The notes: generated from the sequence alone by a model not told the origin. Shown: positions 43,765 through 52,310, numbered from the stretch's first letter. The stretch is DNA of 64,000 nucleotides from CALJDF01 sp038121105 (GCA_038121105.1 JAYONB010000001.1:310001-374000), one strand, 5' to 3'. Numbers and translations are program-made.

Positions 43765-44517
43765 CTAGAACCGCTCCATCAGCGCACCGTAACCGCCGAC
43801 ACGGTCGTTGATGTTGTTGACGCGCAAGGCATGCCAGTAGGTGGCGACGTTGACGCATATCACCGGGCGTTCGAGCCAGGCCTCGGCGATCGCGGCGAAG
43901 CGCCCCATCGGCAGGTTGGCGCCGAATTGGATGATGGCGTCGGCGCCTTCATCGACGAGCTTTTCGAGGCCTTCGCGCAACTGGGTGCGGGTGGCATGGG
44001 CGATCACCACCGGGCCGCCGCACTTGAGATGCACCATACTGCTGACGTCGTAGCCGATATCGTCCATGAATTTCTGGATGTGCTGTTGGGCGGTCGGCAT
44101 GTAGGGCGTGAGCAGCCCGACCTTGCCCGTAACGCCGTGCGCTTTGAGGGCCGCCGGCAAAGCATCGGCGGCGAGCGTGACGCCGAGGCCACCGGAGCGT
44201 TCGACCATGCGGGCCTTAACCTTTTGCGCCGCTTCCAAGCCGCCTTCCCAAATGCTTTCCGCCGAAATGCCGAGGATCATGTGATCGGGCTTGCAGGTCA
44301 TGACGCGGTCGACGGCCTCTTCGAGGGCGACATCGATGCGCCGGATCAGTTCGTCGAAATCGGCGTCGTTGGTGACGGGATCATCGGGAATGTGCATGCG
44401 CCCGACATGGTTGGTCACGCCGAGCGGGCGCAGGTCGTCGTATTCCGGTTGCACGATGGTGTTGGTCGAGGGGGTGACCACCCCGAATTTCATCCGTGTT
44501 GCGAGTCCGTCGCCCAT
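43765..44517 (-). CDS. maleate cis-trans isomerase/arylmalonate decarboxylase-like protein
   Basis: A 250-residue member of the Asp/Glu racemase superfamily. It begins MKFGVVTPSTNTIVQPEYDD, as in maleate isomerase (Cys/Asn-containing TPSxNT loop), with MILGISAESIWEGG, VGLLTPYMPTAQQHIQKFMD and ADAIIQFGANLPMGRFAAIA. The first catalytic Cys of maleate isomerase is replaced by Asn/Thr in the loop and the second by Gly/Ala, so the exact reaction may differ. The start with GGGAGGGAGC upstream is good. It lies between a cupin gene and a VOC gene. Confidence 0.8.
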   Translation of the reverse strand: MGDGLATRMKFGVVTPSTNTIVQPEYDDLRPLGVTNHVGRMHIPDDPVTNDADFDELIRRIDVALEEAVDRVMTCKPDHMILGISAESIWEGGLEAAQKVKARMVERSGGLGVTLAADALPAALKAHGVTGKVGLLTPYMPTAQQHIQKFMDDIGYDVSSMVHLKCGGPVVIAHATRTQLREGLEKLVDEGADAIIQFGANLPMGRFAAIAEAWLERPVICVNVATYWHALRVNNINDRVGGYGALMERF

Positions 44518-44533
44518 CTCTTGCTCCCTCCCC

Positions 44534-44917
44534 TTAGGTCCACGTTTTTCTGGCCGGTGATTTGATCTCGATGAGGACACAGTCTTCCAGAGCTTCGCTC
44601 ATGTGCCAAACGCCTTGTGGGTGGCGCCACACGTCGCCCGGTTCGCACATGAAGGTTTCGTCGCCGATATGCATGCGGAGCTTGCCCTCGAGCAACGTCG
44701 CCACCGATTCGTGGTCCTCGTGTACCTGCCAGGGATCGGTGATGCCTTTCATCTTCCAGGCTTTGAACACCAGCATGTTGTCGGTGACCATCAGAACCTT
44801 GAGATAAAGCCCTTCGGGTTCTTTGACGCTTTCGACGGACTCGATCTTGACGCGTTCGATGTCGGCGTCTGCGGTGAAAAGCGCCTCGGTCGGCGTCATT
44901 TGACGGTCTTCTGACAT
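44534..44917 (-). CDS. cupin-domain protein
   Basis: A 127-residue single cupin. The two conserved motifs are HEDHESVATLLEGKLRMHIG, with metal-ligand His and Glu, and CEPGDVWRHPQGVWHMSE, with the second His set. Such proteins act as isomerases, dioxygenases or binding proteins. ATG 44917 has a GGGGG-rich site. It is first in the run that includes the maleate isomerase-like, VOC and RlmI-like genes, with short gaps. Confidence 0.85.
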   Translation of the reverse strand: MSEDRQMTPTEALFTADADIERVKIESVESVKEPEGLYLKVLMVTDNMLVFKAWKMKGITDPWQVHEDHESVATLLEGKLRMHIGDETFMCEPGDVWRHPQGVWHMSEALEDCVLIEIKSPARKTWT

Positions 44918-45008
44918 AGTGCCCCCTGAGTTGATGCCGCTGGCTTGGGCCCATGGTAACCCGTGGCGCTTGTCCTGGCGGCTTATTTCGGGGAAGTGGC
45001 ACAAGATG

Positions 45009-45038
45009 TTGCCCTCGGGCCGCGATCTCGCCTAGACT
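45009..45038 (+). promoter_or_regulatory. candidate promoter of the micro-ORF unit
   Basis: TTGCCC (45009-45014) and TAGACT (45033-45038) are 18 bases apart, each a 4/6 match to sigma-70. It precedes a near-perfect ribosome-binding site and a closed transcription unit. Confidence 0.4.
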
Positions 45039-45074
45039 TTGTGGGTCATTAACGAGCAAAAAGGAGGTGATCCA

Positions 45075-45146
45075 TTGTCTAGCGAAATGTGTGGCGATAT
45101 CCGCCAGTTCGGGACGACGGCGATGGGGGAACCTTCGGCGTCGTAA
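45075..45146 (+). CDS. 23-residue micro-ORF with near-perfect Shine-Dalgarno
   Basis: TTG-started frame giving MSSEMCGDIRQFGTTAMGEP then SAS. The sequence AAGGAGGTGATCC (45061-45073) just upstream is fully complementary to the 3' end of 16S rRNA, far stronger than at ordinary genes here. A candidate promoter lies upstream and a structured segment plus terminator downstream, so it looks like its own transcription unit. I do not recognise the peptide. It could be a secreted or regulatory peptide, or the site could titrate ribosomes within a small RNA. The TTG start and short length leave it uncertain. Confidence 0.45.
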   Translation: MSSEMCGDIRQFGTTAMGEPSAS

Positions 45147-45189
45147 GAGAATTGGATGAATCGTCCATGGGCGCTTAGCGCCTATTCTC
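45147..45189 (+). ncRNA. candidate three-way-junction RNA element
   Basis: Outer stem GAGAAT/ATTCTC (45147-45152/45184-45189) encloses two hairpins: TGGA...TCCA (45153-45167) and GGCGC-TTA-GCGCC (45170-45182). It lies directly after the stop of the micro-ORF. The nesting is clean but the outer stem is only 6 bp. Confidence 0.4.
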
Positions 45190-45193
45190 GCGG

Positions 45194-45217
45194 GGGCGGT
45201 CCTAAGGGCCGCCCTTT
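45194..45217 (+). terminator. intrinsic terminator of the micro-ORF unit
   Basis: GGGCGGTCC (45194-45202), TAA loop, GGGCCGCCC (45206-45214) and TTT form a 9-bp stem with one G-U pair. The T-tract is short (TTTCGCGTTTC). It faces the end of the acyl-CoA dehydrogenase gene. Confidence 0.6.
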
Positions 45218-45228
45218 CGCGTTTCGGG

Positions 45229-46395
45229 CTAGTAACTTTTGGGCAGCCCCAAGACGCGCTCGGCGATGTAGCACAGCAGGAGTTGCTGGCTGACCGGCGC
45301 GATGCGCGCGATCATGACTTCGCGCAGCAATCGTTCGACGACGAATTCTTTGGCATAGCCGTACCCGCCATGGGTCAGGACGGCGCGCTCGCACGCGCGG
45401 TAGGCGACCTCGGCGGCGAGATATTTGGCGGCGTTGGCTTCGGCGCCGCAGGGCTGGCCGGCGTCGTAGAGTTGGGCTGCCTTGAGCATCAACAGATCGG
45501 CGGCTTCCAGTTCGGCCCAACTTTCGGCAAGCGGATGCTGGATGGCTTGGTTCTGGCCGATGGCGCGCCCGAAGACGATGCGTTCGCCCGCATACTTGGC
45601 CGCACGTTGGATGGCGTAGCGGGCAATGCCGATGGCCTCGGCGGCGACCAAAATGCGTTCGGGGTTGAGGCCATGCAGGAGGTAGCGAAAGCCCTCACCT
45701 TCTTCTCCGATCCGATCTTCGACCGGAACCGGAAGACCATCGATGAACACCTCGTTGGAATCGACCGCCTTGCGGCCCATCTTGTCGATCTCGCGGACGG
45801 TGACGTAGTCGCGGTCCAGCGCGGTGTAAAACAACGAGAGGCCGTCGGTCGACTTGGCAACCTCTTCGCGCGGTGTTGTGCGGGCGAGCAGCAGCATGTG
45901 CGAGGCCGACTGCGCATTCGTCGTCCATACTTTGCGGCCATTCACGATGTAGGTCTTGCCGTCGCGCAGGGCTTTGGTCTTCAGGCTGCCGGTGTCGAGC
46001 CCGGCATCGGGTTCGGTGACGCCGAAACAGGCGCGGTCGGTGCCGTCGATGATGGGCGGCAACATGCGGGCGCGTTGATCGTCTGTGCCGAAGACCGCGA
46101 CCGGGTTGAGCCCAAAGATGTTGAGGTGAATGGACGAGGCCGCCGCAAAAGCGCCGGGGCCGCCGGCCACGGCTTGCATCATCAGGGCCGCCTCGGTGAT
46201 GCCGAGACCGGCGCCGCCCTGGGCTTCGGGCATCGCGATGCCGAGCCATCCGTCGGCGGCCATGGCGTCGGCGAATTCCGCCGGGAAGCCGCCTTCGCGA
46301 TCGCGGGCGAGCCAGTAGGTCTCGTCGAAGCAGGCCGCGATGCGTGCGACGGCCTCTTGCAGTGCGCGTTGATCGTCGCTGAGGAGGAAGTCCAT
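45229..46395 (-). CDS. acyl-CoA dehydrogenase
   Basis: A 388-residue FAD enzyme oxidising acyl-CoA to enoyl-CoA, passing electrons to ETF. The N-terminal helical domain starts MDFLLSDDQRALQEAVARIA. The FAD loop is FGVTEPDAGLDTGSLKTKAL, and WTTNAQSASHMLLLARTT is in the beta domain. The C-terminal catalytic region is THGGYGYAKEFVVERLLRE, with the Glu of the GGxGYxxE motif as base. The chain-length specificity is not readable. It is 16 bases downstream of the racemase-fold gene and may follow the aminoglycoside phosphotransferase-like gene in one operon. Confidence 0.92.
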   Translation of the reverse strand: MDFLLSDDQRALQEAVARIAACFDETYWLARDREGGFPAEFADAMAADGWLGIAMPEAQGGAGLGITEAALMMQAVAGGPGAFAAASSIHLNIFGLNPVAVFGTDDQRARMLPPIIDGTDRACFGVTEPDAGLDTGSLKTKALRDGKTYIVNGRKVWTTNAQSASHMLLLARTTPREEVAKSTDGLSLFYTALDRDYVTVREIDKMGRKAVDSNEVFIDGLPVPVEDRIGEEGEGFRYLLHGLNPERILVAAEAIGIARYAIQRAAKYAGERIVFGRAIGQNQAIQHPLAESWAELEAADLLMLKAAQLYDAGQPCGAEANAAKYLAAEVAYRACERAVLTHGGYGYAKEFVVERLLREVMIARIAPVSQQLLLCYIAERVLGLPKSY

Positions 46396-46410
46396 GCGTG
46401 GTTCCAGCGC

Positions 46411-47343
46411 CTAGCGGCGTTTCGCTTTTTTGCGCACGGCTTTCTGGGTGGATTTGCGTTTGGGTGTCGTGCGCGCTTTGGTCGTCGCGGTCTTGACCGT
46501 CTTACGTTTGGTCGCCTTGGCTTTTTTCTTAGCGACCTTCTTTTTGGTCGTTTTCTTGGGTTTGCCTTTGGCGGCTTCGCGCTTTTCGTAGTTGGCGGCG
46601 GCACGCAGCATGGCGTGAATCATCCCCGACTTTTCGACCATCGGTGCCGGGAAGGCTTGGCGGGAATGGGTATGGCCCAGGGCCAACATGGTTTCGACCA
46701 TCTTGTAGGTCAGCGGACCGGGGTTCACGACCGGGACCGGCAGGTTTTCGTTCAACCAAGTGCCGGCCTGATGCATCGTGGTGGAGCCCAGCAAGATGAC
46801 ATCGGCGCCCTTGGCAATCGCGCGCTCGGCGGCGGCCTTCATCAAGGGGAACATGTCTTCTTCTTTGCCGGTCATCAGTTTGGAGACGTCGGTCTTGCCG
46901 CCGCCGATCGGCTCGGCGGCGGCCATGAACTGCGACAAGTTGCGCTGTTCGGCCCATTGCCAATGGTTGAAACACCCGGCTTCGTTCATCGCGAGAATCC
47001 CGAAGCGCGACCCCAGCATGAGGGCGTAGAGCATGGCCGTGCGGCCCGGCGCGACGACCGGGATATCGAGCACGCTGCGTAAGGCGCCGGCGGCCGAGTC
47101 GGATGTCGCGTCGATGACGACGGCGTCGTAACCCTCTTCTTGCGCCGTGAGGCCGGCTTCGAAGCAGCCGGCGTCCATCAAGAACCAATCGTGGTCGCTC
47201 ATGAAGCTGGTGCAGCTCGCGCGCACCGGGCGGAAATCGAAATCGATGTCGGGGCCGAGCTTGACCGACTTGAGTTGCAGTTTGCGGTTGGCCACCCCTT
47301 CGTCGTCGAGGGGGAACGGCACGATCACCAATCCTTTTGGCAT
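46411..47343 (-). CDS. Asp/Glu/hydantoin racemase-fold protein with histone-like lysine-rich tail
   Basis: A 310-residue protein. Residues 1-254 form an Asp/Glu racemase-superfamily fold: KGLVIVPFPLDDEGVANRKL, DAVVIDATSDSAAGALRSVL, PVVAPGRTAMLYALMLGSRF, ADVILLGSTTMHQAGTWLNE. The usual first catalytic Cys is replaced in VVIDATSDSA and the second in LGSTTMHQ, so racemase activity is doubtful. Residues 255-310 are about half Lys/Arg with Ala, Thr and Pro, for example KPKKTTKKKVAKKKAKATKR, like histone H1 tails. Such a tail could bind nucleic acid or polyanions. Start ATG 47343. It sits between the APH-like and acyl-CoA dehydrogenase genes. Confidence 0.8.
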   Translation of the reverse strand: MPKGLVIVPFPLDDEGVANRKLQLKSVKLGPDIDFDFRPVRASCTSFMSDHDWFLMDAGCFEAGLTAQEEGYDAVVIDATSDSAAGALRSVLDIPVVAPGRTAMLYALMLGSRFGILAMNEAGCFNHWQWAEQRNLSQFMAAAEPIGGGKTDVSKLMTGKEEDMFPLMKAAAERAIAKGADVILLGSTTMHQAGTWLNENLPVPVVNPGPLTYKMVETMLALGHTHSRQAFPAPMVEKSGMIHAMLRAAANYEKREAAKGKPKKTTKKKVAKKKAKATKRKTVKTATTKARTTPKRKSTQKAVRKKAKRR

Positions 47344-47377
47344 GGGGTTTCCTTTTGAACGCGCAGACGCGTCGAGA

Positions 47378-48370
47378 TTAGTCGAACAGATGAGCTTCTT
47401 CGACATGGCGGCGCACCGATTGCGCGAACCAGTCGAAATGTTGCGGGCCGAATGACATGTGGCCGACGTAGTTAACCCCGTCGGACATGCCGCACATATA
47501 GCTGAACTCCTTGGAACACATGAAGAGCGGCAGGCAAGACCGTTCGAAGTCTTCGATCGGGCGGACTTCTTCGTAGCCCTGCATGAATGCGTTCGTCAGC
47601 GCCGGGGTCATACGCGTGTCGCCCTTGGACAAGAAATAGCTATTGGCCCACGCAAGGCTGATGCAGTCATGGATGATGTGCGCCTCGCCACAGGTGTCGA
47701 AATCCAAAATCGTGAAGTCGCCGTTCGGCGTAACGAACACATTCTTGACATGAACATCGCCGTGCAGCGGCCCGTAGGGCACACCGGCGGCGTAGGCCGC
47801 TTCGAGTTTGTCCGGCAAGACCGCGGCGACGCGCTGGTAGAACGCCAGGTCCTCGGGGCGTTCATCGAGGCGCGCTGCGAGGTGCGGAAACTTGCGGCGG
47901 ATTTCGCCCGGGAAATCGATGGGACGGGCGGTCTTGCCCTTAAAATCGGCGCCGGCGAGGTGAACCTGGGCGACGGCGCCGCCGATACGACGGGCCAGCG
48001 GTTCGCTGGGGTCGGCGTAAAACTGATCCCCCTCGGCCCATTCGAACAGGCATACACGGCGGCTCCCCTCCGGCGCATCGATGCCAAAGGAAAGATCACC
48101 CGCTTTGTCGGGGATCGCGGCGATAACGGGGACGCCCTTGTTCTTGAGGTGGGCGAGGTAGTCGAGCTCCCAGGTGACGTTGTCGGCGGTGTGCTTGTCG
48201 GCCCGCCAGACGCGGGCGGCGAAGCTGTCGGCGCCCGATTTGACGAGGTAGACGTCATTCATGCCGCGCGTGATGAGTTCGCAGCGGAACGGCGTCGGTA
48301 AATCCCAGCGCGTCCGGATCTCTTCGCCGAGCGCTTCGTTGTCGACCACCGAGTGGCGAATTGGAAACAT
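47378..48370 (-). CDS. aminoglycoside phosphotransferase-fold kinase
   Basis: A 330-residue APH/ChoK-type kinase, close to homoserine kinase II-like proteins. It contains RGMNDVYLVKSGADSFAARV (Gly-rich loop and ATP-binding Lys region), the catalytic loop YGPLHGDVHVKNVFVT (HGDxHxxN) and the metal-binding TILDFDTCGEAHIIHD. It phosphorylates a small hydroxylated substrate, not necessarily an antibiotic. It leads the run to the racemase-fold gene, 34 bases away. Confidence 0.87.
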   Translation of the reverse strand: MFPIRHSVVDNEALGEEIRTRWDLPTPFRCELITRGMNDVYLVKSGADSFAARVWRADKHTADNVTWELDYLAHLKNKGVPVIAAIPDKAGDLSFGIDAPEGSRRVCLFEWAEGDQFYADPSEPLARRIGGAVAQVHLAGADFKGKTARPIDFPGEIRRKFPHLAARLDERPEDLAFYQRVAAVLPDKLEAAYAAGVPYGPLHGDVHVKNVFVTPNGDFTILDFDTCGEAHIIHDCISLAWANSYFLSKGDTRMTPALTNAFMQGYEEVRPIEDFERSCLPLFMCSKEFSYMCGMSDGVNYVGHMSFGPQHFDWFAQSVRRHVEEAHLFD

Positions 48371-48432
48371 GATTCCTCCCCGTCTTTTGACCCATCTTAC
48401 CCCGTTCGGTGACGAACCCTAGAGGGCGGGCT

Positions 48433-48771
48433 TTAGGGGATGTCGGCGGGGAATACGTGGACGCCGCCAGGACCGAGCGGCAGATCGTGGGTAGCGACCA
48501 CCGCGGCGACCGGCAAAGCCCCGTAGAGATGCGGAAACAGCGCGCCACCGCGCGAAGGTTCCCACTTCAACGCATCGCCTAACGCCTCGGGGTCGACCAC
48601 GAGGAGGACGAGGCCGTCTTGCCCGGCGCGGTGGCGCGCCACGCTTTCGCGCAATTGTTCGGCGGCGGAAAAATGGATGAAGCCGTCGCGGGTATCATCG
48701 GCCGATCCTGTGTAGCGACCGACCGCGTTGGCGGCGTGCCAATCGGCGGCTTTGCAAACGTGGTAAATCAC
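48433..48771 (-). CDS. DUF952 family protein
   Basis: A 112-residue protein. The GTG start at 48771, with GAGGGAGAG upstream, gives MIYHVCKAADWHAANAVGRY, the usual start of DUF952. It continues with GSADDTRDGFIHFSAAEQLR and LKWEPSRGGALFPHLYGALP. The family has a conserved GFIHFS motif and an ADP-ribosyltransferase-like fold by structural similarity, but no known function. It is monocistronic, in front of the divergent DUF899 gene. Confidence 0.88.
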   Translation of the reverse strand: MIYHVCKAADWHAANAVGRYTGSADDTRDGFIHFSAAEQLRESVARHRAGQDGLVLLVVDPEALGDALKWEPSRGGALFPHLYGALPVAAVVATHDLPLGPGGVHVFPADIP

Positions 48772-48930
48772 GAAACACGCTCTCCCTCTATACCGCGCAG
48801 GCGGCAACGCCTCACACACTAGGGAACGCCTCGCCGTTGTCGATGAATTCTTTGAGAGCGTCGAACGGCGACACCCTAGACCGGCACTTTTTCGATCAAG
48901 CTCGCACGATCATCCGCGACGGAGGTTCCG

Positions 48931-49638
48931 ATGGCCCATCATGACGTTGTTCAAACCGAGGATTGGCTAAACGCGCGCAAGGTTCTGCTGCAGAAAGAAA
49001 AGGAATTCACCCGCGCACGCGATGCCCTGAGCGCCGCGCGGCGCGCCCTACCGTGGCGCCAAGTGGACAAGGATTACGTTTTCGACGGTCCCGACGGCAA
49101 ATAACGTCTGGCGGCGTTGTTCGACGGGCGCAGCCAATTGCTGATCTATCATTTCATGTTCGATCCGACATGGGACGAGGGCTGCAAGAGCTGTTCGTTC
49201 ATTGCCGATCACTACAACCCGGCCGTCGTGCATCTGGCGCAACGCGACGTGACGCTGGTGACGGTGTCCAAGGCGCCCTTGGAAAAGCTACAGGCCTTTC
49301 GGGATCGCATGGGTTGGTCGTTCAAATGGGTGTCGTCGTTCGAGAACGACTTCAACCGCGACTTCGGCGTGTCGTTCAGCCAAGAGGAGGTCGACGGGGG
49401 CAAGGCGCATTACAACTATGCAGACCGAGGCTTTCCGACTACCGAGGCACCGGGCTTGAGCGTTTTCGTCAAGGACGATGGCGGGCAGGTGTTCCATACC
49501 TATTCAAGCTATGGCCGTGGGCTCGATATGTTTCTGACGGCCTATCACTATCTCGACGTCGTGCCGAAGGGACGCGACGAGGATGCCCTGCCCTATTCCA
49601 TGGGTTGGGTTCGGCTGCACGATGCCTACGGCACCTGA
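48931..49638 (+). pseudogene. DUF899 thioredoxin-like gene with internal TAA
   Basis: A 236-codon frame encoding a DUF899 protein. It starts with ATG 48931 after GGAGG: MAHHDVVQTEDWLNARKVLL, then QVDKDYVFDGPDGK. A TAA follows (49102-49104), then RLAALFDGRSQLLIYHFMFD, the typical WDEGCKSCSF motif, and a complete C-terminal part. The reading frame is the same on both sides, so a single base change explains it. A TTG at 49117 could restart translation but would lose the first 62 codons. Either a recent pseudogene, a sequence error, or (unlikely) readthrough. Confidence 0.9.
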
Positions 49639-49652
49639 GGCCGCCGCCGCCG

Positions 49653-51488
49653 CTAGGCGTAGAGCGCGGCGATTTCGTTTTCGTAGGCTTGGGTGATTTT
49701 GGCGCGGCGAATTTTCATGGTGGCGGTGACCTCGCCGTCGTCATGGTCGAGTTCTTTGGTCAGCAGGTGGAACTTTTTGATCTGCTCGACGCTGGCGAGA
49801 CGTTGGTTTTCGCGATCGACCTCGCGCTGGATCAACTCGCCCACGGCCGGATGTTCTACGAGCGCCCGAAACGTGGTGTAGGCAAGACCTTTGCCATCGG
49901 CCCAGTTGGCCACCATGTCGAAATCGATCTGAATAAGAGCGGTGACGAAACGCCGACCGTCGGCCACGACGATGCATTCTTTGATGTAGGGGCTCGCCTT
50001 CATGGTGTTTTCGATCAGGCTGGGAGTGAGATTTTTACCGCCGGCGGTGATCGCAACATCCTTTTTTCGATCGATAATCGAGACCGAGCCGTCGGGAAAC
50101 ATCTCGGCGATATCGCCCGTGTGAAGCCAACCGTCTTGTAAGGCCTCTTTCGTAGCTTCTTCGTTGCGGTAGTAGCCCGCAAATACGCAGCCGCCGCGAA
50201 TGAGCAGTTCGCCGTCGTCCGCGGTTTTCATGTCGATGCCGTCAAGCGGCGCGCCGATGCGACCCTCGAGCTTTTGCTCGCGCCGTTGGATGGCGCACGC
50301 ACCCGCCGTCTCGGTCATCCCGAATCCCTCCATCAGCGGCACGCCGAGGCCGCGGAAGAATTTGAGGGTTTCGATCGCGACCGGGGCTGCGCCCGAGACC
50401 GCAATCTTGCAGCGCGTGAGGCCGAGCGCATTGCGCAACGGGCGGTAGGCCAGCGGTTCCCAAAGCGCGCGGCGCAAACGGTCGCTTAGGCTGTAATCGG
50501 TTTTCCACGGTTCGTCGAAACGGTGGGCGTCTCGCAAGGCGAGCCCCAGAACCAGCCGTTGGAGGGGTCCGGCAGTGCGCGCGCGGATCAATACTTCGGC
50601 GCGCATTTTCTCCCAGATGCGGGGCACGCCGAGGAAAATCGTCGGCGCGATTTCGCGCAAGTCCGACTGCACGGTGCGTAGGCTTTCGCCGAAGCTCACG
50701 GCGTAGCCAGCGTTCATCGCGAGAAAGACCGAAAACAGCTGCTCGGCGACGTGGCAAAGCGGCAAATAGGAGACGGTAGAATCGTTGTCGGTTTGGCCGA
50801 TATTCCGTGCCGAGGCCTCGCCCACGAAGGCGATGTTGCGGAACGTAATCAGCGCGGCCTTAGGCAAGCCGGTCGAGCCCGAGGTGCCGACGATGAGCGC
50901 CACGTCGTCGGGATCATGCGCGTGTAGCGCCCGGTCGAGGAATTCGGGATCATGCCGCGCAGCCTCGGCGCCGCGCGACATGACGTCGGCGTAGGCGATG
51001 AGATCGTCGTCGTCGTACCCGGCGAGCCCCTTGCTCTCGATAAAGATGATGTGGCGAAGGTTGGGTAGCCGGTCCTTGATCTCGAGCACCTTGTCGACTT
51101 GTTCTTGGTCCTCGCAGATCACCGCCTTGGCCTCGACGAGATCGAGGACGTGCAGGATTTCCGGTGCTGGGGACGTTGGATAGACGCCCGCGGTCACCAC
51201 GCCCGCCATGTGCATGCCCAACTCTGAAATCAGCCATTCCTGTCGGTTCTCCGACAGCACCGCGATGTGATCGCCGCGCTGATAGCCCAACGCCACCAAA
51301 CCTTGGGCAAAATGACCGACGGCGCGTTCGTAGTCCGCCCAAGTAAGTTCGTTCCAAATGCCGAAACGCTTTTGGCGCAAGGCCGGGGTGTCGGGGCGGT
51401 TGCGCGCATGGGCGCGCAGCAAGCGCGGCAAGGTGCGCACCTCCGGCGCGATTTCGGCGTCGATGTCGATTTGTTCGGCGATGGCCAT
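49653..51488 (-). CDS. long-chain fatty-acid-CoA ligase-type AMP-binding enzyme
   Basis: A 611-residue ANL-superfamily adenylating enzyme making acyl-CoA from a carboxylic acid, ATP and CoA. Motifs are VALIVGTSGSTGLPKAALIT (P-loop, A3), MEGFGMTETAGACAIQ (A5), DGWLHTGDIAEMFPDGSVSI (A7) and DRKKDVAITAGGKNLTP (A8/A10 Lys region). The size fits FadD/LACS-like enzymes that include an extra linker. It is the last gene of the LivGHMKF-type transporter operon, 10 bases after livF, so it probably activates the imported acid. Confidence 0.92.
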   Translation of the reverse strand: MAIAEQIDIDAEIAPEVRTLPRLLRAHARNRPDTPALRQKRFGIWNELTWADYERAVGHFAQGLVALGYQRGDHIAVLSENRQEWLISELGMHMAGVVTAGVYPTSPAPEILHVLDLVEAKAVICEDQEQVDKVLEIKDRLPNLRHIIFIESKGLAGYDDDDLIAYADVMSRGAEAARHDPEFLDRALHAHDPDDVALIVGTSGSTGLPKAALITFRNIAFVGEASARNIGQTDNDSTVSYLPLCHVAEQLFSVFLAMNAGYAVSFGESLRTVQSDLREIAPTIFLGVPRIWEKMRAEVLIRARTAGPLQRLVLGLALRDAHRFDEPWKTDYSLSDRLRRALWEPLAYRPLRNALGLTRCKIAVSGAAPVAIETLKFFRGLGVPLMEGFGMTETAGACAIQRREQKLEGRIGAPLDGIDMKTADDGELLIRGGCVFAGYYRNEEATKEALQDGWLHTGDIAEMFPDGSVSIIDRKKDVAITAGGKNLTPSLIENTMKASPYIKECIVVADGRRFVTALIQIDFDMVANWADGKGLAYTTFRALVEHPAVGELIQREVDRENQRLASVEQIKKFHLLTKELDHDDGEVTATMKIRRAKITQAYENEIAALYA

Positions 51489-51498
51489 TGTTCTTGCC

Positions 51499-52290
51499 CT
51501 AGCTCAGCCAGCGCTTGCGGCGCTTGTAGTGTTTGACGTCGCGAAAGGACTTGGTTTCTGCCCCACCGATGCCGAGGTAGAACTCGCGCACGTCGTCGTC
51601 GTTGCGCAGCTTGTCGACATCGCCTTCGATCACCACCCGACCGTTCTCCAGGATATAGCCGTAGTGGGCATGCGAAAACGCGACGTTGGCGTTTTGCTCG
51701 ACCAGCAATATCGTGGCGCCGCGTTCTTCGTTGATGCGCGAGATGGTGTCGAAGATTTCGAGTACCAGTTTGGGCGCAAGGCCGAGCGAGGGTTCGTCAA
51801 GCAGCACGATCTCGGGCTTGCCGATTAGCGCGCGTCCGAGCGCCAGCATTTGCTGTTCGCCGCCGGACAAATAGCCTGCGAGCTGGGTGCGACGTTCCTT
51901 GAGGCGGGGGAATAAATCGTAGATGTCGTCGAAATCGGCATGTGCGTTTTTGCGCCCGGTCAGGGCATAGGACGCAGCGACCAAGTTGTCCTGCACGGTA
52001 AGGTCGGCAAAGATTCGTCGCCCTTCGCGCACGTGCCCCATCCCGCGCCGCACCAAGGTGTGGGGCTCGTCGCGCAACACCGAACGGCCCCCGAAAGTGA
52101 TATCGCCGTCGGTGACCTCGCCATTTTCGAGCGGCAACAATCCGGAGATCGCTTTCAACGCCGTGGTCTTGCCGGCACCGTTCGAGCCGAGCAGCGCGAC
52201 GACCTTGCCTTCGGGCACGTCGAAGGACAGGCCGCGCAGCGCCTGCACCACGCGATGGTAGTAGACCTCGATATTATTGACGCTCAGCAC
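51499..52290 (-). CDS. livF: ABC transporter ATPase, LivF type
   Basis: A 263-residue ATPase of the branched-chain amino acid (HAAT) family. Walker A is LLGSNGAGKTTALKAI, the signature is YLSGGEQQMLALGRALIG, Walker B is IVLLDEPSLGLAP with a switch His region in LLVEQNANVAF. The GTG start at 52290 with AGAGGGA upstream is chosen; the in-frame extension to 52425 is rejected because it overlaps the binding protein gene. It pairs with LivG at 55527. A C-terminal basic extension (KHYKRRKRWLS) is present. Confidence 0.93.
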   Translation of the reverse strand: MLSVNNIEVYYHRVVQALRGLSFDVPEGKVVALLGSNGAGKTTALKAISGLLPLENGEVTDGDITFGGRSVLRDEPHTLVRRGMGHVREGRRIFADLTVQDNLVAASYALTGRKNAHADFDDIYDLFPRLKERRTQLAGYLSGGEQQMLALGRALIGKPEIVLLDEPSLGLAPKLVLEIFDTISRINEERGATILLVEQNANVAFSHAHYGYILENGRVVIEGDVDKLRNDDDVREFYLGIGGAETKSFRDVKHYKRRKRWLS

Positions 52291-52310
52291 GCGTCCCTCT
52301 TGGGTAACGG

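Noticed and set aside
45061..45073. Fragment of an antisense 16S rRNA gene
   Set aside because: Only the 13-base Shine-Dalgarno complement matches; flanking bases do not follow the 16S 3' end.
45283..47082. Plus-strand 599-codon frame
   Set aside because: Antisense to acyl-CoA dehydrogenase and the racemase-fold gene.
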